Below are positions 9,701 through 11,791 of a stretch of 11,828 nucleotides of DNA, one piece after another. A program made the position numbers and the translations under genes. This DNA is from Baffinella frigidus (taxonomy: Eukaryota; Cryptophyceae; Cryptomonadales; Baffinellaceae): the NCBI GenBank assembly GCA_026770585.1, contig MU646462.1:159706-171533 (forward strand), written 5' to 3'. Numbering within the stretch: the stretch's first letter is position 1; the number at the start of each line of letters is the position of its first letter. The notes beneath the pieces were generated by a model. It had not been told where the DNA came from. It worked only from the letters and a program-made list of their open reading frames with translations, and searched no databases.

Positions 9701-11791
9701 GAAAGCCGGCTCGCCCCCTCGCACCTCCGCCAAGGTCCCAATTCATAAGTCAATTATTGGATTATTGCCCAGAAAACACGCCAAAAGTCAGCAATTGATC
9801 ACGTTTCCCCCGGAAAAAGCAGGAGGAAACGTGATCATTTCCCCTCTCGCACCTCCGCCAAGGTCCCAACCACACGAGGCTATCCATGCGAACAGAATAA
9901 AAGGACATTTTTAAAAATTATGGAAAATGATCACGTTTCCTCCTGCTTTTTCCGGGGGAAACGTGATCAATTGCTGACTTTTGGCGTGTTTCCTGGGCAA
10001 TAATCCAATAATTGACTTATGAATCTGTTCGCATGGATAGCCTCGTGTGGAATTGAGGTCCCTCTTGACCACCTCAAGGTCCCCTCAACGACAAGACCTG
10101 GGACCCTACGGTAGGCAACCCGTAGGGACATAGGGGGGTTCCTACGGATAAGGTAACGGAAAGGTGGCCTTTTCAGCGCAAAAGAGCATGGACTCGCCAT
10201 TTTTTTTGAGCCCAAATAGACTGAGACAGAGCTCTGTTGACTTTAGCGGACGGTGGACTTTTGGGGCACTCTTTATCAGGCTGGAGAGGTATCCCTCAAG
10301 TAGCCAGTAGGCTCATACGCCCTACCGCAGGGCCCGAGGACCTGCCTAGGGCGAGTTAGGGTGAATATTCACCCCATGGGCACTTGAGGGATAAACTGGA
10401 GTTCCTGCTCTCAATGTGTTTTACGGCAAGCCCGTGGAACAGCCCCGCCGGCAGGCTCGTGAACGCCCGCGTGACCGGTCACGCGGACGCCGAAGCCAAC
10501 TGTCCGAGGTGACTGCCTTGCGTTGTACCCGGCGTGTGAGTAGCCTCTGTAACGCGCTCCTACGGTATTAACTACGGTAGGCCGTAGGGACCCTAGACCC
10601 GGGGTTTTCGTGGGATAAACTGGAGTTCCTGCTCTCAATGTGTTTTACGGCAAGCCCGGTGTTATCTCAGAAAACGAGTTTTAGAACTCGTTTTCTGAGA
10701 TAAGGTGTGTCCCAGGAAAAGGCAGGTATGGGTACCGCACATCGTTCTACGAAGAGATTTTCGGCCCAAATCGGGCCGACTTTCCGTTACCTTATCCGTA
10801 GGAACCCCCCCTATGTCCCTACGGATTGCCTACCGTAGGATCCTAGGTCTTATCGCTTAGGGGTGATTCGAAAACCCTTCGAAGTCCGCTGTGTGCAGGC
10901 ACACGCAAATCAGGGCTCACAACCTGATGATGAGAGAAACCGCGGATTCCAGGATAGGCACGATGTTGTTCCCGAAATAGAACCGCTCCTGGGTTTGAAT
11001 AACCCCTCAACGACAGTTTTGAATAACCCCTCAACGACAAGACCTGGGACCCTACGGTAGGCAACCCGTAGGGATATAGGGGGGTTCCTACGGATAAGGT
11101 AACGGAAAGGTGGCCCGATTTGGGCCGGACATCCCTTGGTAGCCCGCTGTGTGGCGTCGTGTGCCGGCAGGTACACACAAATTCATAGCGACGCAACCTA
11201 TAATTAGTTTTGTAAAGTAACTCGTTCCTGGTACAAATTATAAAACAAGACCTCGTTTAAAAAGGAATTGGAGCCCTTTTTAGTTTTAAATGGACCTTGT
11301 TTTATAATTCGTACCAGAACGAGTTGCTTTACAAAACTACTTATAGGTTGCGTCGCTATTAAAATCAAGGCTCGCAACCTGATGATGAGAGGAACCGCGG
11401 ATTCCAGGATAGGCACGATGTTGTCCCCGAAATAGAATCGCTCCTGGGCGCGGGTTTGGGGTTGAGGGTTAGGGGTTAGGGTAAGGGGAGGAAGGAGGAG
11501 GAGGAGGAGAAGACGACGAAGAAGGATAGGGTTTCGGGTTTCGGGTTTCGGGTCTCGGGTTTAGAGTTTAGAGTTTGGGGTTCAGAACTCAAACCACGAG
11601 TCAAGGTTGAGGCTCCATGCACTGCCTGGCACACACAAAAACATAGTGGCGCCCACCAATGGCTCCAATTCCCGACTTTTTTTTTGTGTTCCTGGGAATG
11701 AATCGATCAAAGAATGCAAGGACCTGGGGAGCGTTGATGTCGAAGAGGACCATATCGACAAGCCCGCCGACATGTTCGTAATCCATAGGCC
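1090..11791 (-). CDS. PRS: Ribose-phosphate pyrophosphokinase (PRPP synthetase), split gene, partial at both ends
   Basis: The enzyme makes 5-phosphoribosyl 1-pyrophosphate from ribose 5-phosphate and ATP, the activated ribose for purine, pyrimidine, histidine, tryptophan and NAD synthesis. Seven exons on the minus strand (11724-11791, 11379-11443, 6795-6884, 4961-5072, 3395-3448, 1905-1957, 1090-1141) give consecutive family blocks: FDINAPQ, ERFYFGDN, VIAFPDQG, VRYGDSRK, the PRPP-binding loop VDDMIQSGGTL, GAKSVSAFCTHG, VFPNDAYKKF and VWITDSCPEM. Family knowledge: QSGG in the loop and FDIxAxQERFYFGD mark the plant-like class rather than the bacterial DLHAxQIQGFF/DTGGT class. All junctions are GT-AG and in phase, except that one short exon between exons 2 and 3 is unresolved. 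N-terminal exons lie above 11828 and the C-terminal PFEVL-type end was not found. Frames are intact, so it may be functional, but the Asn in FDINA (usually His) and the many broken exon copies leave pseudogenisation possible. Confidence 0.85.
1173..1329. mobile_element. CATCCGGAGGAGTATTC foldback (family B)
   Basis: The element is 157 bp. Its terminal arms CATCCGGAGGAGTATTCATA continue into CGAATACGATTT and a second pair around GGTGTATCTTAA. The left interior (ATTTCGGGGATCTCCGAT) is shared with 6902-7046. Confidence 0.75.
1347..1537. mobile_element. CCACACGAGAATGC-family element (family D)
   Basis: The element is about 191 bp with termini CCACACGAGAATGCTAGAGG and the inverse of CCACTCGAGAATGCTGGAGG. 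The interior includes GTGTAGTAACTTTCGTTGAT and TTTACAACCCCACATGTAAA. Family B ends 18 bp to its left. Confidence 0.7.
1608..1646 (-). pseudogene. Partial copy of PRS exon 7 (5' part)
   Basis: It keeps the acceptor (ccacacag) and reads VWITDSCPEMANK, then diverges from exon 7 before its last codons. The homology continues into the upstream intron to about 1665 (TGCGTTTG). It lies in intron 7, 467 bp or more upstream of the full exon in gene direction. Without a donor in the right place it cannot replace exon 7. Confidence 0.7.
1776..2160 (+). repeat. Telomere-like TTTAGGG/TTTGGGG block containing PRS exon 6
   Basis: This is a long run of TTTAGGG and TTTGGGG units, interrupted only by the 53-bp exon 6 and small variants. 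It is G-rich on the plus strand and could form quadruplexes there. It is internal and mixed in unit, so it is an interstitial array and not a chromosome end. Confidence 0.85.
1905..1957 (-). CDS. PRS: PRS exon 6: VFPNDAYKKF block, framed by telomere-like repeats
   Basis: The exon is 53 nt (2 + 17 codons). It starts after aaccccag and ends CGAAAG before gtaaacccc. It reads VFPNDAYKKFLDGTFRK and follows the THG of exon 5 exactly as THGVFP does in the family. Both flanks are telomere-like repeats directly up to the splice sites: the acceptor is ccccaaaccccag and the donor runs gtaaaccccaaacc, so both introns begin or end in CCCTAAA/CCCCAAA units. On the plus strand it appears as a 53-bp unique island inside a long TTTAGGG/TTTGGGG block. 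Phase 0 at its end matches exon 7. Confidence 0.9.
2213..2328. mobile_element. Family F-like foldback
   Basis: The ends are CCACACGGAGGGCTACGAGG on the left and CACCCTCTGTGTG on the right. An inner pair GAGGAACCCCTGTA/TACAGGGGTTACTC lies at 2228-2241 and 2287-2301. Confidence 0.55.
2433..2703. mobile_element. Family F (CCACACxGTGGGCTACGA) fragment and element
   Basis: 2433-2466 is a lone left end (CCACACAGTGGGCTACGAGG). 2571-2703 is a nearly complete element from ACGGTGGGCTACGAAGG to GTAGTCCACCGTGTG, with CACGTTGACTTTTGATGAAC inside. The stretch between them is G-rich telomere-like sequence. Confidence 0.6.
2728..2860. mobile_element. Truncated family D element in a secondary inverted repeat
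   Basis: 2780-2860 is the right half of family D (CACGAGGTTA to TTCTCGTGTGG). 2728-2757 is an inverted copy of its TACCAGGATAAGGT...AACCTCG part, so 2728-2812 folds back around a CATAAATATTTCC spacer. Confidence 0.6.
2875..2895 (-). pseudogene. Fragment of PRS exon 5 (SAFCTH) with its donor
   Basis: Twenty-one bases identical to the 3' end of exon 5 (CTCAGCCTTCTGCACCCACG on the minus strand) are followed by gtaactg. The donor-side sequence GGCGGTTACCGTGGG occurs again at 2710-2724 and 3184-3198 without further exon sequence. Copies of this exon-intron border are therefore scattered along intron 6. Confidence 0.65.
2903..3020 (+). mobile_element. Family E (CCACACAGCGG) element, left-truncated
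   Basis: The shared core CGTTACCTTATCCGTAGGAA...CCTACGGATTGCC...ATCGCTTAAGGGTTATTC ends in AGTCCGCTGTGTGG. The left terminus is missing and adjoins the exon 5 fragment at 2875-2895. Confidence 0.75.
3041..3181. mobile_element. CCACTTAGCAGC foldback
   Basis: The ends are CCACTTAGCAGC (3041-3052) and GCTGCTAAGTGG (3170-3181). Inner sequence includes CCCCCGGATATCCGGGGG and a TAGAATC/GATTCTA pair. A short inverted partner CCACCGGTGG is near the right end. Confidence 0.6.
3197..3380. mobile_element. Family D element beside PRS exon 5
   Basis: It is in reverse orientation to 1347-1537. The right end TTCTCGTGTGG is intact and the left terminus is cut at AATGCTGGAGG. GTGGCGG(T/G)TACCGTGGG, the intron start of exon 5, stands on both sides (3182-3198 and 3385-3400), so the target was duplicated when the element arrived or rearranged. 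Confidence 0.7.
3395..3448 (-). CDS. PRS: PRS exon 5: GAKSVSAFCTHG block
   Basis: The exon is 54 nt (2 + 17 codons + 1). It starts after ttttggcag and ends CCCACG before gtaccc. It encodes KALLALGAKSVSAFCTH, with Gly codons shared at both ends. PRPP synthetases have a beta strand followed by xTHGxFP here (GAxxVSAYVTHG in plants and bacteria). Joining to 1905-1957 gives THG-VFPNDAYKKF with the right phase. Just past the donor sits a CCACACGAGAATGC-family element (3197-3380), flanked on both sides by a copy of the donor-side sequence GTGGCGG(T/G)TACCGTGGG. A 21-bp fragment of this exon recurs at 2875-2895. Confidence 0.88.
3511..3671 (+). mobile_element. Family E element, complete
   Basis: The element is 161 bp with ends CCACACAGCGGGCTACGAAG and the inverse of CCACACAGCGGACTTCAAAG. 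The interior has GGGCCCATTTTGGGCC, CCGTTACCTTATCCGTAGGA and a CCTACGG/CCGTAGG hairpin. It serves as the reference for the other seven copies. It lies 62 bp upstream of exon 5 in gene direction. Confidence 0.8.
3811..3910 (+). repeat. Short TTTAGGG array with ACGCCTAATGTGGAGCTCTG tail
   Basis: Several perfect TTTAGGG units at 3814-3855 are followed by TTTACGCCTAATGTGGAGCT. The same array-plus-tail arrangement recurs at 8939-9090, and the GAGCTCTGTTGACTTT part recurs near 10230, so the array and tail move or duplicate as a unit. Confidence 0.7.
3896..4048 (-). other. Possible captured exon, 50-codon open frame with Cys motif
   Basis: On the minus strand a stop-free stretch reads EVELESIRKMLEWAADTG, then CDTDADC...GKVCQPD and a stop. 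The composition is protein-like (acidic, ordered helix start, CxxxxDC...C pattern), unlike the Arg/Pro/Gly-rich frames elsewhere. No family was recognised, no second copy was seen, and splice sites were not settled. It lies in intron 5 between two repeat families. Confidence 0.25.
4054..4130 (+). repeat. Family I half copy (GGACTATxCTCAAGTTGACA)
   Basis: GGACTATCCTCAAGTTGACA, TTCTGTGGTACAAA and GTCAACTTTGAGTGAAA align with the left half of 4309-4463. Only one arm is present. Confidence 0.6.
4162..4246. mobile_element. Truncated family A element
   Basis: It runs from CCACACGAGGCTATCC through the interior (TTATTGGATTATTGCCCAGG, ACACGCCAAAAGTCAGCA) and stops before the inner TGATCACG arm. It matches the right half of 890-1072 in inverse orientation. 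Confidence 0.7.
4309..4463. mobile_element. Family I foldback enclosing an exon 4 remnant
   Basis: The arms GGACTATTCTCAAGTTGACA...CTGGGTCTGCGGTACAAA are inverted at 4417-4463. The centre carries the exon 4 remnant 4380-4398 and its intron start. The left arm continues as GTCAACTTTAGGGCGAAA. Confidence 0.7.
4380..4398 (-). pseudogene. Remnant of the PRS exon 4 3' end (GTLLETG)
   Basis: On the minus strand this reads GGCACCCTCCTTGAGACGG followed by gtgagccc, a diverged copy of the last codons of exon 4 with a donor. It lies in the middle of the 4309-4463 foldback. The intron start gtgagccc resembles gttgtgagccc after the copy at 4541. Confidence 0.5.
4477..4540 (+). repeat. Family I half copy adjoining the exon 4 copy
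   Basis: It runs from GGACCGTTCTCAAGTTGACA through CTGGGTCTGCGGTACAA to GGGGCTCACAAC, ending exactly at the donor of the exon 4 copy at 4541. A related stub is at 9266-9294 (GACTATTCTCAAGTTGACAT). Confidence 0.6.
4541..4788 (-). pseudogene. PRS exon 4 copy interrupted by a foldback element
   Basis: The exon parts are 4541-4594 (HIVLVDDMIQSGGTLLETG region) and 4764 to about 4788 (KEGNPKDK region, diverged). A 165-bp foldback at 4595-4759 splits them, with ATGT on both sides. Homology to exon 4 is lost beyond about 4788, so the VRYGDSR part is missing. The donor is gttgtgagcc. Its third-position and other differences from 4961-5072 show that it is an older copy. Confidence 0.75.
4595..4759. 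mobile_element. Foldback MITE inserted in an exon 4 copy, TSD ATGT
   Basis: The element is 165 bp. Its termini are TAATAGGGTAACGGCCTGAA on the left and the inverse of TCATAGGCTAACGGCCTGAA on the right. The arms extend through CCTACGG...CCTAGGACC to near the centre. ATGT at 4591-4594 and 4760-4763 is the target duplication. Comparison with intact exon 4 confirms the ends. It has no coding capacity. Fragments of the same element lie at 5103-5136, 5231-5303 and 5659-5757. Confidence 0.8.
4961..5072 (-). CDS. PRS: PRS exon 4: PRPP-binding loop VDDMIQSGGTL
   Basis: The exon is 112 nt (37 codons plus G). It starts after gcggtgcag and ends GAGACAG before gttagggccc. It encodes VRYGDSRKITVKEGNP, then KDKHIVLVDDMIQSGGTLLET. 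VDDMIQSGGTL is the phosphoribosyl-binding loop of PRPP synthetases: the paired acidic residues and the following SGGT hold ribose phosphate. QSGG rather than DTGG places it in the plant-like class. The final G plus GC of the next exon restores Gly, giving LLETG-KALLALG. It is the only complete copy of this exon; about ten partial copies lie between 4380 and 6440, so this is the source or sole survivor of a multiplied segment. Confidence 0.92.
5304..5330 (-). pseudogene. PRS exon 4 fragment joined to half a foldback element
   Basis: It holds only the acceptor side of exon 4 (VRYGDSRK, GTACGGTACGGAGACTCGCG). It is joined on its low-coordinate side to a fragment of the TAATAGGGTAACGG foldback (5231-5303). 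The same joint appears at 5757/5758, so it was made once and then duplicated. Confidence 0.6.
5365..5502. mobile_element. Family F element, complete
   Basis: The element is 138 bp with ends CCACACGGTGGGC and the inverse of CCACACAGTGGACTACGG. It shares TTCAAGTTAA...GTTGACTTTTGATCAA with 2571-2703. It lies in intron 4. Confidence 0.75.
5576..5629 (-). pseudogene. PRS exon 4 fragment, acceptor half
   Basis: On the minus strand it reads VRYGDPRKITVKEGNPKG after ccgcag, about half of exon 4, with Ser changed to Pro in GDS. The upstream intron sequence (gctctctttctcgc) matches that of exon 4. The loop-coding half is absent. Confidence 0.65.
5758..5784 (-). pseudogene. PRS exon 4 fragment, duplicate of the 5304 joint
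   Basis: It has the acceptor-side codons (VRY, then GDPRK after changes) joined to a half foldback at 5659-5757, as at 5231-5330. Together 5640-5784 and the region around 5103 and 5231-5330 are repeats of one composite unit. Confidence 0.55.
6013..6315 (-). pseudogene. Two near-identical PRS exon 4 fragments (6013-6074, 6228-6289)
   Basis: An 88-bp segment is repeated 215 bp apart (6013-6100 and 6228-6315). On the minus strand each copy reads VRYGDSRKITV and then loses the KEGN frame (VRGREPQ). Each has an AG acceptor (gttgcag, gtttcag) preceded by CCCTAAA-like sequence. Both share the same decay, so the duplication came after the damage. Confidence 0.65.
6421..6508 (-). pseudogene. Fused fragments of PRS exons 3 and 4
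   Basis: 6446-6508 is a diverged exon 3 copy (AFPDQEAFTRDHS, FAAYET) lacking its last codons. It runs directly into ttcag followed by GTGCGGAATCCG, the first bases of an exon 4 copy (6421-6440). The intron between them has been reduced to a few bases, consistent with deletion between repeats. Confidence 0.55.
6645..6667 (-). pseudogene. PRS exon 3 3'-end fragment beside the (TG)n tract
   Basis: CATGCACACGATGGTCTCGT (ETIVCM on the minus strand) is present here and at 6798-6817 in exon 3, one on each side of the (TG)n tract. The donor is gtacgc and the last codon AAG has become ATG. Confidence 0.6.
6664..6784 (+). repeat. (TG)n microsatellite ending in (GA)n
   Basis: About 100 bp of TG dinucleotides with a few TC/TA changes end in GAGAGAGAGAGAG. 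It separates two copies of the exon 3 3' end. Long open frames reported through it (runs of His-Thr or Val-Cys) are products of the repeat. Confidence 0.95.
6795..6884 (-). CDS. PRS: PRS exon 3: VIAFPDQGAF...ETIVCMK block
   Basis: The exon is 90 nt (30 codons), entering and leaving in phase 0. It starts after cccacgcag and ends ATGAAG before gtcacc. It reads EAWVIAFPDQGAFTRYH, then FAAYETIVCMK. Plant-class PRS has IAFPDDGAWKRFH...PTVVCxKVR here, the segment just before the conserved VRxGDxR. Splicing to 4961-5072 gives CMK-VRYGDSR. Four damaged copies surround it (6446-6508, 6645-6667, 7068-7104, 7431-7619). The donor lies 17 nt before a GA/(TG)n tract, so intron 4 begins with CT/CA repeats on the coding strand. 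Confidence 0.88.
6902..7046. mobile_element. Family B foldback, second copy
   Basis: It starts CATCCGGACGAGTATTTCAG and shares ATTTCGGGGATCTCCGAT with 1173-1329. The arms CAGTCAAATACGA pair with TCGTATTTGAGTC. An inner pair ACGGAAATTACTACAC/GTGTAGTAATTTTCGT resembles part of the CCACACGAGAATGC family. Confidence 0.7.
7050..7430 (+). repeat. Scattered telomere-like units in intron 3
   Basis: Degenerate GGTTTAGGGG, TGAGGTTTAGGG and TTCGGGG units are interspersed with unique sequence (AACCCTCAGG-type repeats at 7137, 7270, 7345 and 7373). Exon 3 remnants bound it at 7068 and 7431. Confidence 0.55.
7068..7104 (-). pseudogene. PRS exon 3 5'-end fragment
   Basis: On the minus strand it reads EEAWAIAFPAQGA after cacccag. 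Asp of FPDQ is Ala and one extra Glu codon is present. It keeps the acceptor, but the HSMFAAYETIV half is absent. Confidence 0.6.
7431..7619 (-). pseudogene. PRS exon 3 fragment with a stop codon and an inserted foldback
   Basis: The parts are 7603-7619 and 7431-7448. On the minus strand it reads EV-stop-TIAFPDQGA, with TAG in place of the Trp codon. A 150-bp foldback (7449-7598) sits in the Phe-Pro codons with AAAC on both sides. Exon 3 at 6795-6884 supplies the uninterrupted sequence. Confidence 0.75.
7449..7598. mobile_element. Foldback MITE in an exon 3 copy, TSD AAAC
   Basis: The element is 150 bp and begins TTATCTCAGAAAACGAGTT. Each arm is about 50 nt and is itself partly palindromic (GAAAACGAGTT...AACTCGTTTTC), so either arm can form a hairpin alone. 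AAAC flanks it at 7445-7448 and 7599-7602, and exon 3 (6795-6884) gives the empty site. Confidence 0.8.
7628..7723 (-). other. 96-bp block duplicated in inverse at 10431-10526; possible home of the missing PRS exon
   Basis: The block is identical, base for base as read here, to the reverse complement of 10431-10526. On the minus strand it lies between exons 2 and 3, just upstream of a broken exon-3 copy. After ccggcag it reads L-V-N-A-R-V-T-G-H-A-D-A-E-A-N-C-P up to CCGAG followed by gtgact. Entry phase 2 fits exon 2 and the 54-nt size matches its neighbours. Exit phase 2 does not fit exon 3, which needs phase 0. The residues are not a clear family match (the loop is variable there), so this is only a candidate. 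A 16-nt exon ending at CGC before gtgacc would fit both phases, with a weaker donor. Confidence 0.25.
7740..7894. mobile_element. AACGCCAGTGAGG foldback with CCTACGG arms
   Basis: The ends are GCGAACGCCAGTGAGGTACT and the inverse of GCTAACGCCAGCGAGGTACT. The long inner arms CCTACGGATTGCCTACGGTA/TACCGTAGGCAATCCGTAGG resemble the hairpin of family E. The loop is AAAACGGAAAGGACTTTAAA. Confidence 0.7.
8028..8139 (+). mobile_element. Family E element, left-truncated
   Basis: It runs from TCCGTTACCTTATCCGTAGG to AGTCCGCTGTGTG. It is followed by CAGACACACACAAATCGG, which resembles intron sequence next to the exon-2 copies (10895 and 11168 regions). The repeat and its neighbouring intron piece seem to have been copied together. 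Confidence 0.7.
8176..8260. repeat. Two interlocked inverted repeats
   Basis: GTGCCACTCGAGGCT (about 8176-8190) pairs with AGCCTCGGGTGGCAC (8222-8236). GGAATCCCTGTTTTAAAATA (from 8191) pairs with TATTTTAAAACGGGGATTC (to 8260). The arms alternate a-b-a'-b', so both cannot form as simple nested hairpins. Confidence 0.65.
8276..8444. mobile_element. CCACAGGGGAAGTCTCAA element
   Basis: The element is 169 bp. Its terminal repeats of about 18 bp, CCACAGGGGAAGTCTCAA and the near-exact inverse, have an unrelated AT-rich interior. No target duplication is evident and no other copy was seen in the window. Confidence 0.6.
8552..8706 (+). mobile_element. Family E element, diverged left part
   Basis: The left part CCCGATTTTCGGGCAGG corresponds to the GGGCCCATTTTGGGCC hairpin of the complete element. 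The core has an extra CCTACGCC unit. The right end AGTCCGCTGTGTGG is intact. Confidence 0.65.
8939..9066 (+). repeat. Degenerate telomere-like array
   Basis: It consists of TTTAGGG, TTTGGGG and TTTAGTG units ending in TTTACGCCTGATGTGGAGCT as at 3850. No exon sequence was found inside it. Confidence 0.75.
9120..9243. mobile_element. AGATAACTGAATCAGTTCC foldback
   Basis: The element is 124 bp with exact 19-bp ends and CTCG-type sequence on both flanks. It splits a segment otherwise collinear with 3860-3910 (GTGGAGCTCTGTT...GTCGGG(C)TGGC), which serves as an approximate unfilled site. Confidence 0.7.
9466..9635. mobile_element. Family A element, variant interior
   Basis: The element is 170 bp and starts CCACACGAGGTTACCCAGGC. 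Its arms match through GAACAGAATAAAA and the TTTTGTGGGG/CCCCACAAAA pair. The centre contains a piece of family E (CGGATAAGGTAACC), which may be an exchange between families. Confidence 0.75.
9742..9838. mobile_element. Internal fragment of family A between direct repeats
   Basis: It holds TTCATAAGTCAATTATTGG and the TGATCACGTTTCC palindrome but no terminal CCACACGAGG. It lies between two copies of CTCGCACCTCCGCCAAGG (around 9718-9740 and 9846-9868), as expected of a filled break or a local duplication. Confidence 0.65.
9870..10050. mobile_element. Complete family A element
   Basis: The element is 181 bp with ends CCACACGAGGCTATCCATGC and its inverse. The inner palindrome is TGATCACGTTTCC...GGGAAACGTGATCA. 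It is close to 890-1072 throughout. No coding capacity was seen. Confidence 0.8.
10081..10169 (-). mobile_element. Family E core fragment, inverted
   Basis: In reverse orientation it has CCTCAACGACAAGACCTGGG, the CCTACGG hairpin and CGGATAAGGTAACGG. Neither terminus is present. Near-duplicate sequence (CTCAACGACAAGACC) also begins the copy at 10994. Confidence 0.65.
10290..10393. repeat. TATCCCTCAAGT inverted repeat
   Basis: The arms 10290-10301 and 10382-10393 are exact inverses, with imperfect extension inward (AGCC/GGGC). The interior has GGTGAATATTCACC and CCCTAGG-like palindromes. Confidence 0.55.
10388..10658 (+). repeat. 47-bp direct repeat pair (10388-10434 and 10612-10658)
   Basis: The segment beginning GGGATAAACTGGAGTTCC and ending GCAAGCCCG occurs twice, 224 bp apart, without mismatch. 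The first copy runs into the 96-bp block. The second stops where the 42-bp palindrome with GGTG duplications was inserted. The left copy also overlaps the right arm of the 10290-10393 inverted repeat. Confidence 0.75.
10431..10526 (+). repeat. Inverted copy of the 96-bp block at 7628-7723
   Basis: This is a perfect reverse-complement match to 7628-7723 over 96 bp. It is joined at its left to the 47-bp direct repeat 10388-10434. Its centre is the palindrome GCGTGACCGGTCACGC. On the plus strand an open frame runs from 10395 to about 10570 (TGVPALNVFYGKP..., then an Arg-rich stretch), but no family was recognised. No mismatches were seen, which suggests a recent duplication or continuing gene conversion. 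Confidence 0.7.
10662..10703. mobile_element. 42-bp perfect palindromic mini-element, TSD GGTG
   Basis: TTATCTCAGAAAACGAGTT, a TTAG centre and the exact inverse of the arm make 42 bp. The sequence equals the outermost hairpin of the element at 7449-7598. GGTG is duplicated on both sides (10658-10661, 10704-10707), which suggests that it inserted as such rather than being left by excision. Confidence 0.7.
10740..10895 (+). mobile_element. Family E element next to the exon-2 copy
   Basis: It is nearly full length: TTCTACGAAGAGATTTTCGG at the left (terminal CCACACAGCGG lost) and AGTCCGCTGTGTG at the right. It ends 28 bp from the exon-2 copy at 10924. Confidence 0.75.
10924..10988 (-). pseudogene. 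Second full-length copy of PRS exon 2
   Basis: This is a 65-nt copy of exon 2 with an intact frame, an AG acceptor (aaacccag) and a GT donor (gttgtgagcc). It differs by two missense changes: FGDN becomes FGNN and AVPL becomes AVSL, plus synonymous differences. Both altered residues are conserved in the family, so decay after duplication is more likely than an alternative exon. Because length, phase and both splice sites survive, mutually exclusive use with 11379-11443 cannot be ruled out. Confidence 0.75.
10994..11154 (-). mobile_element. Family E element between the two exon-2 copies
   Basis: The orientation is reversed and it ends GTAGCCCGCTGTGTGG at 11154. TTTGAATAACCCCTCAACGA is repeated in tandem at 10994-11038. 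It begins 5 bp from the exon-2 copy. Confidence 0.75.
11183..11361. mobile_element. Foldback MITE in the intron after PRS exon 2, TSD AAAT
   Basis: The element is 179 bp with termini TCATAGCGACGCAACC and the inverse of TAATAGCGACGCAACC. The arms continue through AGTTTTGTAAAG and CTCGTTCTGG to TTTTATAA. AAAT occurs at 11179-11182 and 11362-11365. The duplicated exon-2 region at 10900-10923 has the same intron sequence with a single AAAT and no insert. The T(A/C)ATAG ends resemble those of the 4595-4759 element. Confidence 0.85.
11379..11443 (-). CDS. PRS: PRS exon 2: ERFYFGDN...ESAVPLII block
   Basis: The exon is 65 nt (21 codons plus AG). It starts after gcgcccag and ends before gttgcgagcc. 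It encodes ERFYFGDNIV then PILESAVPLII; plant-class enzymes have ERFYFGD...FESGIPLL at the same place. It enters in phase 0 and leaves in phase 2. The acceptor follows telomere-like repeats (11450-11500 on the plus strand), which on the minus strand supply a C-rich tract. A near-identical 65-nt copy lies 455 bp downstream in gene direction at 10924-10988. This copy keeps the family Asp (GDN) and Pro (AVP), so it is the better candidate for the working exon. An inserted foldback begins 14 nt past the donor. Confidence 0.88.
11444..11723 (-). other. PRS intron 2 (280 nt)
   Basis: The intron is bounded by CCCCAG/gtcctt and cgcccag/GAGCGA, phase 0. It is the shortest intron in the window. The half nearest exon 2 is telomere-like and GGA-rich; the rest includes a run of eight or more A on the coding strand. 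Confidence 0.75.
11450..11585 (+). repeat. Telomere-like and GGA-rich repeat in intron 2
   Basis: GGTTTGGGGTTGAGGG and TTAGGGG units are followed by GGAGGA/GAAGAC and then TTTCGGG units. On the minus strand it forms the C-rich tract just upstream of the exon 2 acceptor. Confidence 0.7.
11724..11791 (-). CDS. PRS: PRS exon 1 in window: FDINAPQ block
   Basis: This exon reads ...EHVGGLVDMVLFDINAPQ and stops at CAG followed by gtcctt. Joining to the next exon in phase 0 gives FDINAPQ-ERFYFGDN, which matches the plant-class PRS signature FDIHALQERFYFGD. The His of that signature, part of the ATP/ribose-phosphate site, is Asn here (AAC) and the Leu is Pro. The 3' boundary is firm. The 5' boundary is a guess: the only nearby AG is in ctacggtag at 11792-11796, which belongs to a partial CCACACAGCGG-family element, and using it gives 2 nt plus 22 codons. 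The reading frame stays open upstream of that AG. The codons read past the donor are intron, not protein. Confidence 0.75.

Noticed and set aside
890-10050. LTR or other retroelements
   Set aside because: No polymerase, integrase or gag reading frame, poly(A) tail or long direct terminal repeat was found; the elements are short inverted-repeat types.
2903-11154. A CRISPR-like array from the recurrent CCTACGG palindromes
   Set aside because: The copies are irregularly spaced, in both orientations, part of longer elements, and in a eukaryotic gene.
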